Below are positions 1 to 9,288 of a stretch of 43,177 bases of DNA, piece after piece. The notes beneath the pieces are model-generated. The model was not told the DNA's origin. It searched no databases and worked only from the letters and a program-made list of their open reading frames with translations. The translations under genes and the position numbers were made by a program. Within the stretch, counting starts at the first letter, position 1; each line of letters starts with the position of its first letter. This stretch comes from an uncultured Alphaproteobacteria bacterium. Its GTDB lineage: Bacteria > Pseudomonadota > Alphaproteobacteria > SP197. The stretch spans positions 1 to 43,177 of the forward strand of contig CALIUG010000108.1 in the NCBI GenBank assembly GCA_938048755.1, in the 5' to 3' direction.

Positions 1-733
1 TCATGATGCCGACGCGGTCGATCTCGCGCACGGCACCGGTGCCGACCATGCGCACACGCTGGCCCTTGCGCACGGTGCCGTCGAGCACGCGCATGAGAAT
101 GACCACGCCCAGATAGGGGTCATACCAGGAATCGACCAGCAGGGCCTTCAGCGGAGCATCCGGCCCCGAGCTCTTCGGTGCGGGAAGCTTGTCGACAATC
201 GCCTGGAGCACATCCCTGACGTTCTCGCCGGTCTTGGCCGATACGCCGATGGCGTCGGTGGCATCGATGCCGACGGATTCCTCGACATCCTCGCGCGCCT
301 TGTCGAGATCCGCGGCGGGCAGGTCGATCTTGTTGACCACAGGCAGGATTTCCAGATCGGCATCCACGGCCAGATAAGCATTGGCGACCGTCTGGGCCTC
401 GACACCCTGGGTCGAATCGACGATCAGCAGCGCACCTTCGCAAGCGCGCAGGCTGCGGCTGACCTCATAGGTGAAATCGACGTGGCCCGGCGTATCGATG
501 ATGTTGATGAGATAGGTCTGACCATCGTCGGCCTCATAGTTGAGACGCACGGTCTGTGCCTTGATCGTGATGCCGCGTTCACGCTCCAGATCCATGGCAT
601 CGAGCACCTGACCGCGCATCTCGCGCTGATCGAGGCCACCGCACAGCTCAATCAGACGGTCGGCCAGAGTCGACTTTCCGTGATCGATATGCGCGACAAT
701 CGCAACGTTGCGGATGTTTTCGAGAGCGGTCAT
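1..733 (-). CDS. lepA: Elongation factor 4 (LepA), 3' part cut by window edge
   Basis: LepA is a ribosome-bound GTPase related to EF-G that acts on stalled or mis-translocated elongating ribosomes. The first 244 residues are visible. They carry the G1 motif AHIDHGKST (about residues 14-22), the switch region [10 protein letters not shown], the G3 motif DTPGH, and NKID as G4. These are typical of LepA, and the short spacing before G1 is also typical. After the G domain the start of the domain-2 beta-barrel is seen ([16 protein letters not shown]). The start is the ATG at 733-731, with a GAGGA about 12 bases upstream. The remaining C-terminal part, including the LepA-specific domain, lies outside the window. 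It is probably transcribed from its own promoter at 764-792, separately from the amidohydrolase gene upstream. Confidence 0.97.
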   Translation of the reverse strand, partial: MTALENIRNVAIVAHIDHGKSTLADRLIELCGGLDQREMRGQVLDAMDLERERGITIKAQTVRLNYEADDGQTYLINIIDTPGHVDFTYEVSRSLRACEGALLIVDSTQGVEAQTVANAYLAVDADLEILPVVNKIDLPAADLDKAREDVEESVGIDATDAIGVSAKTGENVRDVLQAIVDKLPAPKSSGPDAPLKALLVDSWYDPYLGVVILMRVLDGTVRKGQRVRMVGTGAVREIDRVGIM

Positions 734-763
734 GAATTGGGCGAGTCCTCAAGAGGAGCGCGG

Positions 764-792
764 AACATAGGGATGTGGGAGAGCGAGTGCAA
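764..792 (-). promoter_or_regulatory. Candidate sigma-70 promoter of lepA
   Basis: On the minus strand, TTGCAC (787-792) and TATGTT (764-769) are separated by exactly 17 bases. They lie in the short gap between the amidohydrolase stop and the lepA ATG, and transcription would start about 25 bases before that ATG. This is a match by eye to the -35/-10 consensus. Confidence 0.45.
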
Positions 793-796
793 CGGG

Positions 797-2341
797 CTAA
801 CGACGGCTATTACGCTGATCAAAGGGTTCGCGCACTTCATCGTCCAGCCAGCCGTCATAGAAGGCACGCACATGGCCCATGAGTTCACGGCCAAGCTTAA
901 GGCGATCTTCTTCGGCAGGGGTGAGAGGCCGCGCCATGCGTTCGCCCAGCGCCAACAGAATGGCGTCACGATCAACGCGTGTGAACCTGCCGTCGCGATA
1001 GACCGGTTCGCCCGCCACCAGGACGGTCTGAACACCCGACGATTTTGCCCGATGAATCACGGCATCCAGTACGGAGATGTCGCGATCCAGGCGCAGGAAC
1101 GGCTGGGCAATGGCATTCCAGTCCATGATCACGAGATCGGCCGCCTTGCCAGGAGCCAGCACGCCGATTTCATGGGCAAACGGCGTGGTATGGGCGCCGT
1201 CTTCGGTCGCCATGCGCAGGATCTGGCCCGATGCCGGGACATGGTCATCCATGCCGGGGAAGCGGTGCACGTGTTTGATGAGCCGCATTTCCTGGAGCAT
1301 ATCGCGATCGTCGTTGATGCCCGCCTCGTCAATGCCGATGGCGACCCGGATGCCTTTGCGCTCGAAGGCGTCGAGCGGAAAGATGCCGCTGCGCAGGCGC
1401 AGGTTCGAGCTTGCGTTGTGGCAGATATGGGTTCCCGTGGCGGCCAGAATCTCGATATCGTCCTCGGTCATCCAGACGCCGTGACCAAAGGTCATCTGCG
1501 GGCCAAGGAGCCCCCGGCGTTCGAGATGCTTCACGACCGAACCGCCGGTGCGCCGGCGGGCATATTCCTTCTGGTACGGCGTCTCGAGCAGGTGCATGTG
1601 CATGGGAACGTCGTAACGTTCGGCATGATCACGCAACGCGTCGAGGGCGTCGTCCGAGCACCAATGAAAGTTGTTGGGTGCGAGCTGGATTCGTGTCCGC
1701 TCGGAACTCTGATGACGATCAAACAGATGATCGAACACGCCGAGCTGCTCTTCGACCGGCAGCTCCATGGCCTGCAGGTGTGCCGCCGCGCGCGAACCCA
1801 GGTCGCCGGGCAAACTCTCGGCAAAGGTTCGGTTGTCGCCGTAAACCAGATGGTTCTGATCCCAGACGCCGTGCGAGAACGAGACCCGCATACCGATGTC
1901 GCGATAGGCATCGATCATGCGCTCGCTATCGGCAACGATCTGTTCGGGGCTTTCCGCAGACCAGCCTGAGAGGTGCTGCACGGTGGTGACACCCGAAGCA
2001 ATCAGCTCAAAGGCCGAATAGAGCGTATCGAGATAAGGGTCGACATCACGCTGCTGGATCATGGAGGCGAACCACAATTCCAGAGGCAGATCCTGGCAGC
2101 CATGCTGGACCGGAGTGAGGCCGACATGGTGATGGGCATTCACAAACCCCGGCGTGATCACGCAATCGGGCCCGCCAAGGATCTCATCGACATCATGACG
2201 CGCCTGCAGATCTTCGAACGTTCCGATCTCGACGACCTTGCCGTCGCGCTGCAACACGGCGCCATCTTCAATGACGTTTGCTTCCGTGCGGCTGACGGCA
2301 TGGGTGATGAGATAGCGGCTGCGGATCAGCGATGAGGGCAT
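797..2341 (-). CDS. Amidohydrolase of the metal-dependent deaminase/chlorohydrolase (TRZ/ATZ) family
   Basis: A cytosolic metal-dependent hydrolase of 514 residues. Visible metal and catalytic residues follow the family order: the HxH pair in NAHHH (about H70 and H72), a histidine in PMHMHLLET (about H248/H250), FGHGVW (about H287), and the conserved aspartate in GIDEAG (about D338, where most relatives have GTDG). A composite beta domain closes the fold (GKAADLVIMDW). Relatives deaminate guanine, cytosine, S-adenosylhomocysteine or 8-oxoguanine, or dechlorinate triazines. The substrate cannot be decided from sequence here. A GTG at 2344 lies directly before the ATG at 2341. The Shine-Dalgarno AAGGAG sits 7 bases from the ATG, so I chose the ATG. 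It stands alone between lepA and pheT with no functional link to either. Confidence 0.88.
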   Translation of the reverse strand: MPSSLIRSRYLITHAVSRTEANVIEDGAVLQRDGKVVEIGTFEDLQARHDVDEILGGPDCVITPGFVNAHHHVGLTPVQHGCQDLPLELWFASMIQQRDVDPYLDTLYSAFELIASGVTTVQHLSGWSAESPEQIVADSERMIDAYRDIGMRVSFSHGVWDQNHLVYGDNRTFAESLPGDLGSRAAAHLQAMELPVEEQLGVFDHLFDRHQSSERTRIQLAPNNFHWCSDDALDALRDHAERYDVPMHMHLLETPYQKEYARRRTGGSVVKHLERRGLLGPQMTFGHGVWMTEDDIEILAATGTHICHNASSNLRLRSGIFPLDAFERKGIRVAIGIDEAGINDDRDMLQEMRLIKHVHRFPGMDDHVPASGQILRMATEDGAHTTPFAHEIGVLAPGKAADLVIMDWNAIAQPFLRLDRDISVLDAVIHRAKSSGVQTVLVAGEPVYRDGRFTRVDRDAILLALGERMARPLTPAEEDRLKLGRELMGHVRAFYDGWLDDEVREPFDQRNSRR

Positions 2342-2396
2342 CACGGTTCTCCTTGAGCTATGCGCCGCATCGGCCGGCGATCAGCAAGCGAGCGGA

Positions 2397-4799
2397 TCAC
2401 CCGCGTAATTCACCGCCGGTCTGCTTGGCAACGGCAGCAACGACCTTGTCGGAAAGGGCTTCGAGTTCCTCGTCGGTCAGGGTCGCCTTGACAGGCTGAA
2501 TCGTGACACCGATGGCGATGGACTTGCGCCCTACCCCAAGGCGTTCGCCCTCAAACACGTCAAACAGGCTGACCTCACGGATCAAGGCACGATCCGCACC
2601 CTTGGCCGCACGCAGCAGTTTCTCTGCAGGGACGTCGGAATCCACGACAAAGGCGAAGTCTCGCCGGACCGCCTGGTACGGCGAAACGTCGAGCCTGGCA
2701 CGTGCAATGGCGCGCGATTTCGGTTCCGGCACCGATTCGAGAGCAATCTCGAACGCGGCCACGGGACCGCTGGCATCGAGGGCAGACACCACCTGGGGGT
2801 GGAGTTCGCCGAACACGGCAAGAGATTTCGGACCAAGCCGCAGGACACCGGAACGGCCCGGGTGGAACCAGTCAGGCGCATCGGTCGTGGTCTGGAGATT
2901 CTCGACCGGAGCACCAATGGCTTCCAGGACGGCCATGGCATCTGCCTTGGCATCGAAGACATCGACCGCGCGCTCCTTCTGCGACCAGTGGCGCGCGCCG
3001 GAACGACCCACGCGCATGCCGGTAACGGTAGTGGTCTGCCCCTCCGGCTCCGTGCTGGCGTAGGCCGGGCCAATCTCGAAGAGACCGAAATCAGCCATGC
3101 CGCGGGCCTGATTGCGGGCCACGGCTTCCAGCAGCCCGGGCAACACCGAGGGGCGCATCATGTCCATGTCCGAGGAAATCGGATTGACCAGGGTAAGGCC
3201 CTGATTGCCGCCACCGAACATGCGGGCATGGTTCGAGGAAACGAAGGAATAGGTAACGGCTTCGTTGAGTCCGCGACTGGCCAGGGTGCGGCGCGACCAG
3301 CGCACACGCTTCTGCCTGATGCTGAGGACGGGACGGGCCACGGGTGCCTCGCGCGGCAGCGAGACCATCGGGACTTCATCGAAACCGTTGATGCGCAGGA
3401 CTTCCTCGATGACGTCGGCTTCACAACCCATGTCGTGACGCCAGGTCGGCACCGTAACGGACCAGAGATCATCGCCGGCATCGCTGACGCCGAAACCGAG
3501 GTCGCCCAGGATCGATTCCGCACGTGCCTTGTCGATGGCAATACCGCCCAATTCAAGGATGCGGGAGGGACGCACCGACATGGTTTTCTGTTCGGTCGGC
3601 ACCGTGCCTGCCGTGACGACCTCGCTCGGCTCACCGCCGCAGAGTTCGAGCACCAGCCGGGTCGCCATTTCCATGCCTTCGGGCGCAAAGGCATTGTCGA
3701 TACCACGTTCGAAGCGCTGGCGTGCGTCGGTTACCAGTTCCAGTTTGCGACCGGTTGCCGCCGTGCGAATGGGGTCGAAGAGTGCGATCTCCATGAATCC
3801 GTTGACCGTGTTCTCGTCGGCACCGGTGGACTCGCCACCGACCACGCCGCCCAGACCCAGCATGCCGGAATCATCAAAGATCACCGTCATGGCGTCATCG
3901 GTCTCATAGGACTTATCGTTCAGCGCATCGAAGGTCTCGCCGGCTTCGGCAATACGGGCGCCGATGGTGCCCTTGACCTTGTCAGCGTCATAGATGTGCG
4001 CCGGCCGGCCCAGATCCATGGTGAGCCAGTTGGTGATGTCGACCAGCGCCGAAATCGGGCGCAGACCCACAGCCTTCAGCTTCTGTTGCATCCAGGCCGG
4101 GCTGGCGCCGTTCGTGAGGCCCTTGAAGTAACGCCCGATGAACGCCGGGCAGGCATCACGGGTCGCCTCATCGAAACGCAGCTCGATATCGATGGGGCTC
4201 TTGCAGGTCCCGGGTACCGGCGAGGTATCAAGCGACTTGAGTGTGCCCATGCCGGCGGCAGCCAGGTCACGGGCGATGCCGCGCACGCTGAAGCAGTCGC
4301 CGCGATCCGGGGTGAGACCGATTTCGATGATCGGATCATCCAGGCCCGAGATCGCCGCAAAGGATGCGCCCACGGGCGTGTCTTCGGGCAGATCGATAAT
4401 GCCGTCATGCTCGTCGCTGAGACCCATTTCGCGCTCAGAACAGAGCATGCCACGGCTGGCGACGCCTCGGATTTCGCTTTCCTTGAGGTCGAGGCCGGTG
4501 CCGGGCACATGCGTTCCCGAAGGCGCGAAGACACCCTTCATGCCGGTGCGCGCATTGGGCGCGCCACACACGACCTGCACTTCACCACTGCCGGTCTCGA
4601 CGATGCAGACACGCAGCCGGTCGGCATTGGGGTGCTGTTCGGCCTTGACCACATAACCCACCGTGAACGGCGCAAGTTCGGCGGCCCGGTCCTCGACGCC
4701 TTCGACCTCCAGGCCGATACGGTTGAGGCAGGCCACGATCTCATCGAGCGTGGCTTCGGTTTCAAGATGGCGTTTGAGCCAGTCCAGAGTGATTTTCAT
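2397..4799 (-). CDS. pheT: Phenylalanine-tRNA ligase beta subunit
   Basis: The 800-residue beta chain of the (alpha-beta)2 phenylalanyl-tRNA synthetase, which charges tRNA-Phe. Domains in order: an N-terminal EMAP/OB tRNA-binding domain (about 40-150, with [12 protein letters not shown]), the B3/B4 editing region, the B5 domain, a pseudo-catalytic core, and the ferredoxin-fold anticodon-binding domain at the end (about 705-800, with [12 protein letters not shown]). Length is normal for the family. Its ATG overlaps the TGA of pheS by four bases (ATGA at 4796-4799), so translation of the two subunits is probably coupled. A 672-codon open frame on the other strand across this gene is only a high-GC shadow. 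Confidence 0.97.
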   Translation of the reverse strand: MKITLDWLKRHLETEATLDEIVACLNRIGLEVEGVEDRAAELAPFTVGYVVKAEQHPNADRLRVCIVETGSGEVQVVCGAPNARTGMKGVFAPSGTHVPGTGLDLKESEIRGVASRGMLCSEREMGLSDEHDGIIDLPEDTPVGASFAAISGLDDPIIEIGLTPDRGDCFSVRGIARDLAAAGMGTLKSLDTSPVPGTCKSPIDIELRFDEATRDACPAFIGRYFKGLTNGASPAWMQQKLKAVGLRPISALVDITNWLTMDLGRPAHIYDADKVKGTIGARIAEAGETFDALNDKSYETDDAMTVIFDDSGMLGLGGVVGGESTGADENTVNGFMEIALFDPIRTAATGRKLELVTDARQRFERGIDNAFAPEGMEMATRLVLELCGGEPSEVVTAGTVPTEQKTMSVRPSRILELGGIAIDKARAESILGDLGFGVSDAGDDLWSVTVPTWRHDMGCEADVIEEVLRINGFDEVPMVSLPREAPVARPVLSIRQKRVRWSRRTLASRGLNEAVTYSFVSSNHARMFGGGNQGLTLVNPISSDMDMMRPSVLPGLLEAVARNQARGMADFGLFEIGPAYASTEPEGQTTTVTGMRVGRSGARHWSQKERAVDVFDAKADAMAVLEAIGAPVENLQTTTDAPDWFHPGRSGVLRLGPKSLAVFGELHPQVVSALDASGPVAAFEIALESVPEPKSRAIARARLDVSPYQAVRRDFAFVVDSDVPAEKLLRAAKGADRALIREVSLFDVFEGERLGVGRKSIAIGVTIQPVKATLTDEELEALSDKVVAAVAKQTGGELRG

Positions 4800-5878
4800 C
4801 GCGCCAGCCCTCCATAGAGCGTGGGCACATCGAGCGCGCGGAAGCCGTAGTGGCGCAGCCAGCGCAGGTCGGAATCAAAGAAACTGCGCAGGTCGGGAAT
4901 GCCGTATTTCAGCATCGCGACGCGATCAATTCCCATACCGAAGGCAAAACCCTGGTACTTGTCGGGATCGATACCGCCATTGCGCAGGACGTTGGGGTGC
5001 ACCATGCCGCTGCCCAGGATTTCCAGCCAGTCGTCGCCTTCACCGATCTTGAGTTCGCCATCCCTGAAGGAGCAGCCGATATCGATCTCCATCGAAGGGG
5101 CCGTGAACGGGAAGTAGCTGGGGCGGAACCGCATGGGCACGTTGTCGACCTGGAAAAAGGCTTCGACAAAATCGCGCAGGCAGCCTTTCAGATGGCCCAT
5201 GTGGGTTGTCTCGTCGATCACCAGGCCCTCGACCTGATGGAACATCGGCGTGTGAGTCATGTCGCTGTCGCTGCGATAGGTGCGGCCCGGCGCAATGATA
5301 CGGATGGGCGGCTGCGAAGACAGCATGTGGCGCACCTGCACAGGTGAGGTATGCGTGCGCAACACGGGTCGAGCCTCATCATCACTCTGAGCGGGCAGGT
5401 AGAAGGTGTCATGTTCCTGGCGTGCAGGATGTTCGTCAGGAATATTGAGCGCGCCGAAGTTGAGCCAGTCGCCCTCGATATCGGGCCCCTCGGCAACCGA
5501 AAAACCCATTTCACAGAAGATCGCGACGATTTCATCCATGACCTGGCTGACAGGATGCACGCTGCCCTGCATTTCCGGGCGTGGCGGCAGAGAGACATCA
5601 ACCCGCTCGACTTCCAGCCGGCGGTTGAGCTCGGCCCGTTCGAGATCGGACTTGCGCGCATCGATGGCGGCCTGGACGGCATCCTTGACGCGATTGAGCT
5701 CCTGACCGACCTCACGGCGCTGATCGGGGTCGAGTCCGCCGAGCTGTTTCATCAGTCCGGTGATCTGCCCCTTCTTGCCCAGGGCGGCAACGCGAATGTC
5801 ATCCAGGCTCTTGAGGTCGGATACGCCTTCGACCTGGGCCAGCACATCATCGCGGATGGTGTTGATCTGATCCTGCAT
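4796..5878 (-). CDS. pheS: Phenylalanine-tRNA ligase alpha subunit
   Basis: The catalytic alpha chain (360 residues) of phenylalanyl-tRNA synthetase. An N-terminal coiled-coil tRNA-binding arm (about 1-90) is followed by the class II core with motif 2 ([19 protein letters not shown]) and motif 3 ([17 protein letters not shown]). An open frame extends up to a TTG at 5899, but that start would lie inside the hairpin tail downstream of rplT. The ATG at 5878 has a GGA at a workable distance, and [11 protein letters not shown] matches the usual PheS N-terminus. It is followed directly by pheT. No phenylalanine-rich leader peptide of the E. coli pheM type is visible upstream. Confidence 0.96.
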   Translation of the reverse strand: MQDQINTIRDDVLAQVEGVSDLKSLDDIRVAALGKKGQITGLMKQLGGLDPDQRREVGQELNRVKDAVQAAIDARKSDLERAELNRRLEVERVDVSLPPRPEMQGSVHPVSQVMDEIVAIFCEMGFSVAEGPDIEGDWLNFGALNIPDEHPARQEHDTFYLPAQSDDEARPVLRTHTSPVQVRHMLSSQPPIRIIAPGRTYRSDSDMTHTPMFHQVEGLVIDETTHMGHLKGCLRDFVEAFFQVDNVPMRFRPSYFPFTAPSMEIDIGCSFRDGELKIGEGDDWLEILGSGMVHPNVLRNGGIDPDKYQGFAFGMGIDRVAMLKYGIPDLRSFFDSDLRWLRHYGFRALDVPTLYGGLAR

Positions 5879-5897
5879 TTCAGGGTCCAAACATGAC

Positions 5898-5918
5898 AAA
5901 GGGGCCTCATGGGCCCCT
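5898..5918 (-). terminator. Hairpin between rplT and pheS, weak terminator or attenuator
   Basis: AGGGGCC (5900-5906) and GGCCCCT (5912-5918) form a perfect 7-bp GC-rich stem with a 5-base loop. Read on the minus strand it is followed by only two or three T residues, so it would be a weak intrinsic terminator. It sits 22-40 bases before the pheS ATG and could limit read-through from the ribosomal-protein genes into pheST. Confidence 0.5.
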
Positions 5919-5965
5919 CGTCGGTCGTGTTATCGGTAAAGAGTCAGTGGCGTGACAGGTTGTTG

Positions 5966-6331
5966 TTACGCCGCCTTCTCGACCGCCGAGCGGGCATCAT
6001 CGCAGAGCTTCGCAAAGGACGAAGGCTCCTGCGCCGCGAGGTCGGCCAGGATCTTGCGATCGAGTTCGATACCCGCGAGCTTCATGCCGTGCATAAACTG
6101 GGAATAGGTCATGCCATGCATCCGAGCACCCGCATTGATGCGCTGGATCCAGAGACCACGGAAGGTACGCTTCTTGGCACGACGGTCGCGATAGGCGTAC
6201 TGCAACGCCTTTTCGACACGCTCGAGCGCAATCGTGTAGCAGCTGTTGGCACGGCCGCGGTAACCCTTGGCCAGCTTCAGCACCTTCTTGTGACGGGCGT
6301 GGGACGTAGTCCCGCGTTTTACTCGCGCCAT
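5966..6331 (-). CDS. rplT: 50S ribosomal protein L20
   Basis: A 121-residue basic protein that binds 23S rRNA early in large-subunit assembly. The start [16 protein letters not shown] and the motif [13 protein letters not shown] are diagnostic of L20, and length is normal. It lies 36 bases downstream of rpmI and upstream of pheS in the order infC-rpmI-rplT-pheS-pheT seen in many bacteria. In other bacteria L20 represses its own operon by binding the leader. No such site can be proven here, but hairpins do exist between infC and rpmI. Confidence 0.98.
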   Translation of the reverse strand: MARVKRGTTSHARHKKVLKLAKGYRGRANSCYTIALERVEKALQYAYRDRRAKKRTFRGLWIQRINAGARMHGMTYSQFMHGMKLAGIELDRKILADLAAQEPSSFAKLCDDARSAVEKAA

Positions 6332-6367
6332 CGTTCAACTCACCTGTTGCGTCGTTTCGTTCCGCGT

Positions 6368-6565
6368 TCAGCCGTAAGGCAGCAAACGCTTGATCATCGG
6401 GACATCGACCGCATCCACCGTCGTCGTACCACGGGTTCCACGGATGAAACGTTTTGTGCGGCGGCGCATGAAATGGCGCTTGCCGGCATAGTTACGTTTC
6501 ACTTTGCCACTGCCGGTTAAAGAAAAGCGTTTCTTCACCGAGCTCTTGGTTTTCAGCTTCGGCAT
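6368..6565 (-). CDS. rpmI: 50S ribosomal protein L35
   Basis: A 65-residue protein, [14 protein letters not shown] at the start and [14 protein letters not shown] in the middle, both typical of L35. The frame is open up to a TTG at 6577, but the ATG at 6565 has GGGAAG just upstream and matches the family N-terminus exactly, so I chose it. It belongs to the infC-rpmI-rplT unit. Confidence 0.97.
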   Translation of the reverse strand: MPKLKTKSSVKKRFSLTGSGKVKRNYAGKRHFMRRRTKRFIRGTRGTTTVDAVDVPMIKRLLPYG

Positions 6566-6591
6566 GGGTCTTCCCAAACGTCATCTGTTAC

Positions 6592-6612
6592 AAAAATGCG
6601 CTCCGCAGCGCA
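6592..6612 (-). terminator. Terminator-like hairpin between infC and rpmI
   Basis: TGCGCT (6597-6602) and AGCGCA (6607-6612) form a 6-bp stem with a 4-base loop. On the minus strand it runs directly into ATTTTTG (T residues 6592-6596). A second GC stem (CGCCC/GGGCG, roughly 6616-6633) lies just upstream. Together they look like a partial terminator or attenuator that separates infC from the ribosomal-protein genes. L20 control could act here, but that is inference. Confidence 0.5.
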
Positions 6613-6698
6613 CAACGCCCGGAGCAAGGGGCGCGTTATATCGGCACCCCTGCCCCAATGCAAGAGGAGTCATGACCCAAAAATGGCCGCCAATCAGC

Positions 6699-7238
6699 CT
6701 ATTTTGGTGCCATCACCATGATCATCTGGCGGCCTTCCATTTTGGCCACCGATTCGATCTTGGCCAGGTCCTCGGCATCCTCACGAATGCGATCCAGAAG
6801 CTTGCGCCCGATCTCGGGGTGGGCAAGCTCACGACCGCGGAAACGAATGGTGAATTTCACCTTGTCGCCTTCGCCGATGAACTTGGTCATGGCCCGCATC
6901 TTGACCTCGTAATCGTGGTCATCGATGTTCGGACGCATCTTGATTTCCTTGACGTCAATCGTCTTCTGACGTTTGCGCGCCTCGTTCGCCTTCTTCTGCG
7001 CTTCGTACTTGAACTTGCCGTAGTCCAGCAGCTTGCAGACAGGCGGGTCGGCGTTTGGTGAAATCTCGACCAGATCCAGTCCTGAATCTTCGGCCGCACT
7101 CAATGCGGCCTGAATGGTGACAACACCAATCAGCGCTCCGTCAGCGCCGATCAGGCGCACTTGGGGGACTCTGATATCTTCATTGGCGCGAGGTCCCGAC
7201 TTTTCGGGTGGCGCCATGCCGTTTCTTGGACGTGCTAT
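6699..7238 (-). CDS. infC: Translation initiation factor IF-3, apparent AUA start codon
   Basis: IF-3 binds the 30S subunit, proof-reads the initiator tRNA and start codon, and prevents early 50S joining. With the start chosen here it has 179 residues. The N-terminal domain ([17 protein letters not shown], then [19 protein letters not shown]) and C-terminal domain ([20 protein letters not shown]) are both complete. The first ATG is at 7217, but it has no ribosome-binding site. Seven codons upstream in the same frame an ATA at 7238 lies 8 bases after GAGGAG (7247-7252). The added residues (ARPRNG after the start) resemble the ARP-type N-terminus common in alphaproteobacterial IF-3. E. coli infC uses AUU, which lets IF-3 repress itself by rejecting that codon; AUA would allow the same control. 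It lies 35 bases after thrS. Confidence 0.93.
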   Translation of the reverse strand: MARPRNGMAPPEKSGPRANEDIRVPQVRLIGADGALIGVVTIQAALSAAEDSGLDLVEISPNADPPVCKLLDYGKFKYEAQKKANEARKRQKTIDVKEIKMRPNIDDHDYEVKMRAMTKFIGEGDKVKFTIRFRGRELAHPEIGRKLLDRIREDAEDLAKIESVAKMEGRQMIMVMAPK

Positions 7239-7246
7239 GTAATCAA

Positions 7247-7252
7247 CTCCTC
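7247..7252 (-). promoter_or_regulatory. Ribosome-binding site that fixes the infC start at ATA
   Basis: GAGGAG on the minus strand, 8 bases before ATA at 7238-7236. It is too far (29 bases) from the first ATG at 7217 to serve it, and no other Shine-Dalgarno sequence precedes that ATG. Confidence 0.75.
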
Positions 7253-7273
7253 TAGGTTTTCAGCCGGGGCCAA

Positions 7274-9211
7274 TCAGGCCGGCGGCTGCGATTCGTTCGT
7301 AAGTGTATGAATGGCGTCGGCAAGTGCAAGGGATTGCTGATCCTTGCTGCCCAAACGACGGATGGAAACAGTGCGCTCTTCGGCCTCGCGTTTGCCGACG
7401 GCCAGGATCACGGGGATCTTGCCCACAGAGTGCTGACGCACCTTGTAGCTGATCTTGTCGGCTGCCGTATCGAGCAATCCGACCAGACCGGCGCCAGCCA
7501 GTTCCTCATGAACTTCAGCCGCGTAGTCATCGGCCTCGTTCGTCACAGTCGCAACGACGTATTGCGTCGGCGCCAGCCAGAGCGGGAAGTGACCGGCATA
7601 ATGTTCGATCAGAACGGCCAAAAACCGCTCAAATGAGCCAAGAATCGCGCGATGCAGCATCACGGGACGCTTGCGGTCACCGCTTTCGGCGACATAGGTC
7701 GCATCGAGTCGTTCCGGCAGAACGAAGTCGACCTGCAGGGTGCCGCATTGCCAATCTCGGCCAATGGCATCGCGCAGAACGAACTCGAGCTTGGGACCAT
7801 AAAAGGCGCCCTCTCCGGGATTGAGCTCCAGGTCGAGGTTCGCCGCCTCTGCCGCAGCCTTGAGAGCGTCCTCTGCCTGATCCCAGACCGCATCCTCGCC
7901 GGCGCGTACTTCGGGACGATCAGAAAACTTCACGACAAAGTCTTCAAAGCCCAGATCGCTGTAAATCGAGGACAACAGCTCACAAAAACGAATCGTCTCT
8001 GACGTGATCTGGTCTTCGGTGCAGAAGATATGGGCGTCGTCCTGGGTGAAGGCGCGCACGCGCATCAGACCATGGAGCGCACCCGACGGCTCATAACGCA
8101 GGCATGATCCAAACTCGGCCATGCGCAGCGGCAGGTCGCGGTAACTCTTGGTGCCCTGCCGGAAGATCTGCACGTGACAGGGACAGTTCATCGGCTTCAT
8201 AGCCCAGATGCGATCATCTTCTGTCTGGGCCGTGAACATGTGCTCACGGAACTTCTCCCAATGACCCGACGCCTCCCAGAGAGAGCGATCCACCATCTGG
8301 GGCGTGTTCACCTCCTGATAGTGTTCGGCCTCAAGGCGGCGGCGGACATAGTTCCGCACCGTACGATAGAGACGCCAGCCCTTGTCGTGCCAGAAGACCG
8401 AACCCACGGCTTCCTCCTGGAAATGGAACAGGTCCATTTCACGACCCAGCTTGCGGTGATCGCGCTTCTCTGCCTCTTCGAGGCGTGTGAGGTGATCCTT
8501 GAGCTGATCCTTGTTGAGCCAGGCCGTGCCGTAGACGCGCTGGAGCATCTCGTTGCGGCTGTCGCCACGCCAGTAAGCGCCAGCCAACTTCATGAGCTTG
8601 AACGCCTTGGGGAGCTTGCCTGTCGAGGGTAAATGCGGGCCGCGGCAGAGGTCGATCCAGTTGCCCTGACGATAAAGCGTGATCGTCTGGTCAGCAGCCA
8701 GATCGCGGATGATCTCGGATTTGTAATCTTCGCCAATCGATTCGAAGAACGCTGCAGCCTCGTCGCGATCCCAGACTTCGCGATCGATGGGTTCGTCACG
8801 GTCGATGATCTCGGCCATGCGTTTTTCCATCTTTTCGAGGTCTTCGGGCGTAAACGGCTCCGAGCGCGAAAAGTCGTAATAGAATCCGTCCTCGATCACC
8901 GGGCCGATCGTGACCTGAATGTCGGGGAAGAGTTCCTTGGCTGCCTGCGCCAGAACATGCGCGGCGTCGTGACACACCAGTTCCAGGGCATCGGGTGACT
9001 TCGACGTGACGATTTCCAGTGCGGCGTCATGGTCGATCGCGCGCTTGAGATCGCGAAGTTCGCCATCGACCTTGACCGCAAGCGCAGCCTTGGCAAGGCC
9101 GGCGCCAATCGAAGCCGCGATCTCGGCACCGGTGGTCGGCGCGTCATAGTCACGCACGGAACCATCGGGGAGAGTAATCGCCACACGGGCGGCTTGCGCT
9201 TGGGCGCTCAT
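7274..9211 (-). CDS. thrS: Threonine-tRNA ligase
   Basis: A class II synthetase of 645 residues that charges tRNA-Thr. The order is: TGS domain (about 10-70, [14 protein letters not shown]), the SAD/editing domain with two metal-type histidines ([18 protein letters not shown]), the catalytic core with the zinc-site motif NCPCHVQIF and motif 2 ([20 protein letters not shown]), and the C-terminal anticodon-binding domain ([19 protein letters not shown]). The frame is open up to 9277, but those residues would come from the promoter and hairpin region. The ATG at 9211 has GGAG upstream and starts the conserved [12 protein letters not shown] region. It has its own candidate promoter and a strong 5' hairpin. 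Confidence 0.97.
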   Translation of the reverse strand: MSAQAQAARVAITLPDGSVRDYDAPTTGAEIAASIGAGLAKAALAVKVDGELRDLKRAIDHDAALEIVTSKSPDALELVCHDAAHVLAQAAKELFPDIQVTIGPVIEDGFYYDFSRSEPFTPEDLEKMEKRMAEIIDRDEPIDREVWDRDEAAAFFESIGEDYKSEIIRDLAADQTITLYRQGNWIDLCRGPHLPSTGKLPKAFKLMKLAGAYWRGDSRNEMLQRVYGTAWLNKDQLKDHLTRLEEAEKRDHRKLGREMDLFHFQEEAVGSVFWHDKGWRLYRTVRNYVRRRLEAEHYQEVNTPQMVDRSLWEASGHWEKFREHMFTAQTEDDRIWAMKPMNCPCHVQIFRQGTKSYRDLPLRMAEFGSCLRYEPSGALHGLMRVRAFTQDDAHIFCTEDQITSETIRFCELLSSIYSDLGFEDFVVKFSDRPEVRAGEDAVWDQAEDALKAAAEAANLDLELNPGEGAFYGPKLEFVLRDAIGRDWQCGTLQVDFVLPERLDATYVAESGDRKRPVMLHRAILGSFERFLAVLIEHYAGHFPLWLAPTQYVVATVTNEADDYAAEVHEELAGAGLVGLLDTAADKISYKVRQHSVGKIPVILAVGKREAEERTVSIRRLGSKDQQSLALADAIHTLTNESQPPA

Positions 9212-9237
9212 GATCTGTCCACTCCAGCAAAGGATTT

Positions 9238-9256
9238 GCTGCCCGTTTCGGGCAGC
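9238..9256 (-). promoter_or_regulatory. Stable hairpin in the thrS 5' leader
   Basis: GCTGCCCG and CGGGCAGC form a perfect 8-bp stem with a 3-base loop, about 27 bases before the thrS ATG and upstream of its GGAG. No T-run follows, so it is not a terminator. With the predicted start point near 9254 the mRNA would begin almost at this hairpin, which could protect the 5' end or serve as a regulatory target. Confidence 0.55.
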
Positions 9257-9260
9257 GCGC

Positions 9261-9288
9261 AACCTAGTAGCGCGCACCGTGAAGTCAA
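9261..9288 (-). promoter_or_regulatory. Candidate promoter of thrS
   Basis: On the minus strand, TTGACT (9283-9288, within CTTGACT as in many alphaproteobacterial promoters) and TAGGTT (9261-9266) are separated by 16 bases. The -35 box overlaps the TGA of the glycosyltransferase gene upstream. Confidence 0.5.

Noticed and set aside
482-1969. A 495-codon plus-strand frame opposite lepA and the amidohydrolase
   Set aside because: It spans the ends of two real genes on the other strand and shows no family signature.
2799-4817. A 672-codon open frame on the plus strand opposite pheT
   Set aside because: It lies entirely antisense to a certain gene. Its protein has no recognisable motif and is rich in His, Gly and Ala, as expected from reversed GC-rich codons.
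5900-5965. Phenylalanine leader peptide controlling pheST by attenuation
   Set aside because: No short open frame with a run of Phe codons exists between rplT and pheS.
6241-6260. TGGCAC resembling a sigma-54 -24 box
   Set aside because: It lies inside the rplT coding region with no matching -12 element at the right distance.
7239-7273. Separate promoter for infC
   Set aside because: The 35-base gap after thrS has no -35/-10 pair. infC is probably read through from thrS.
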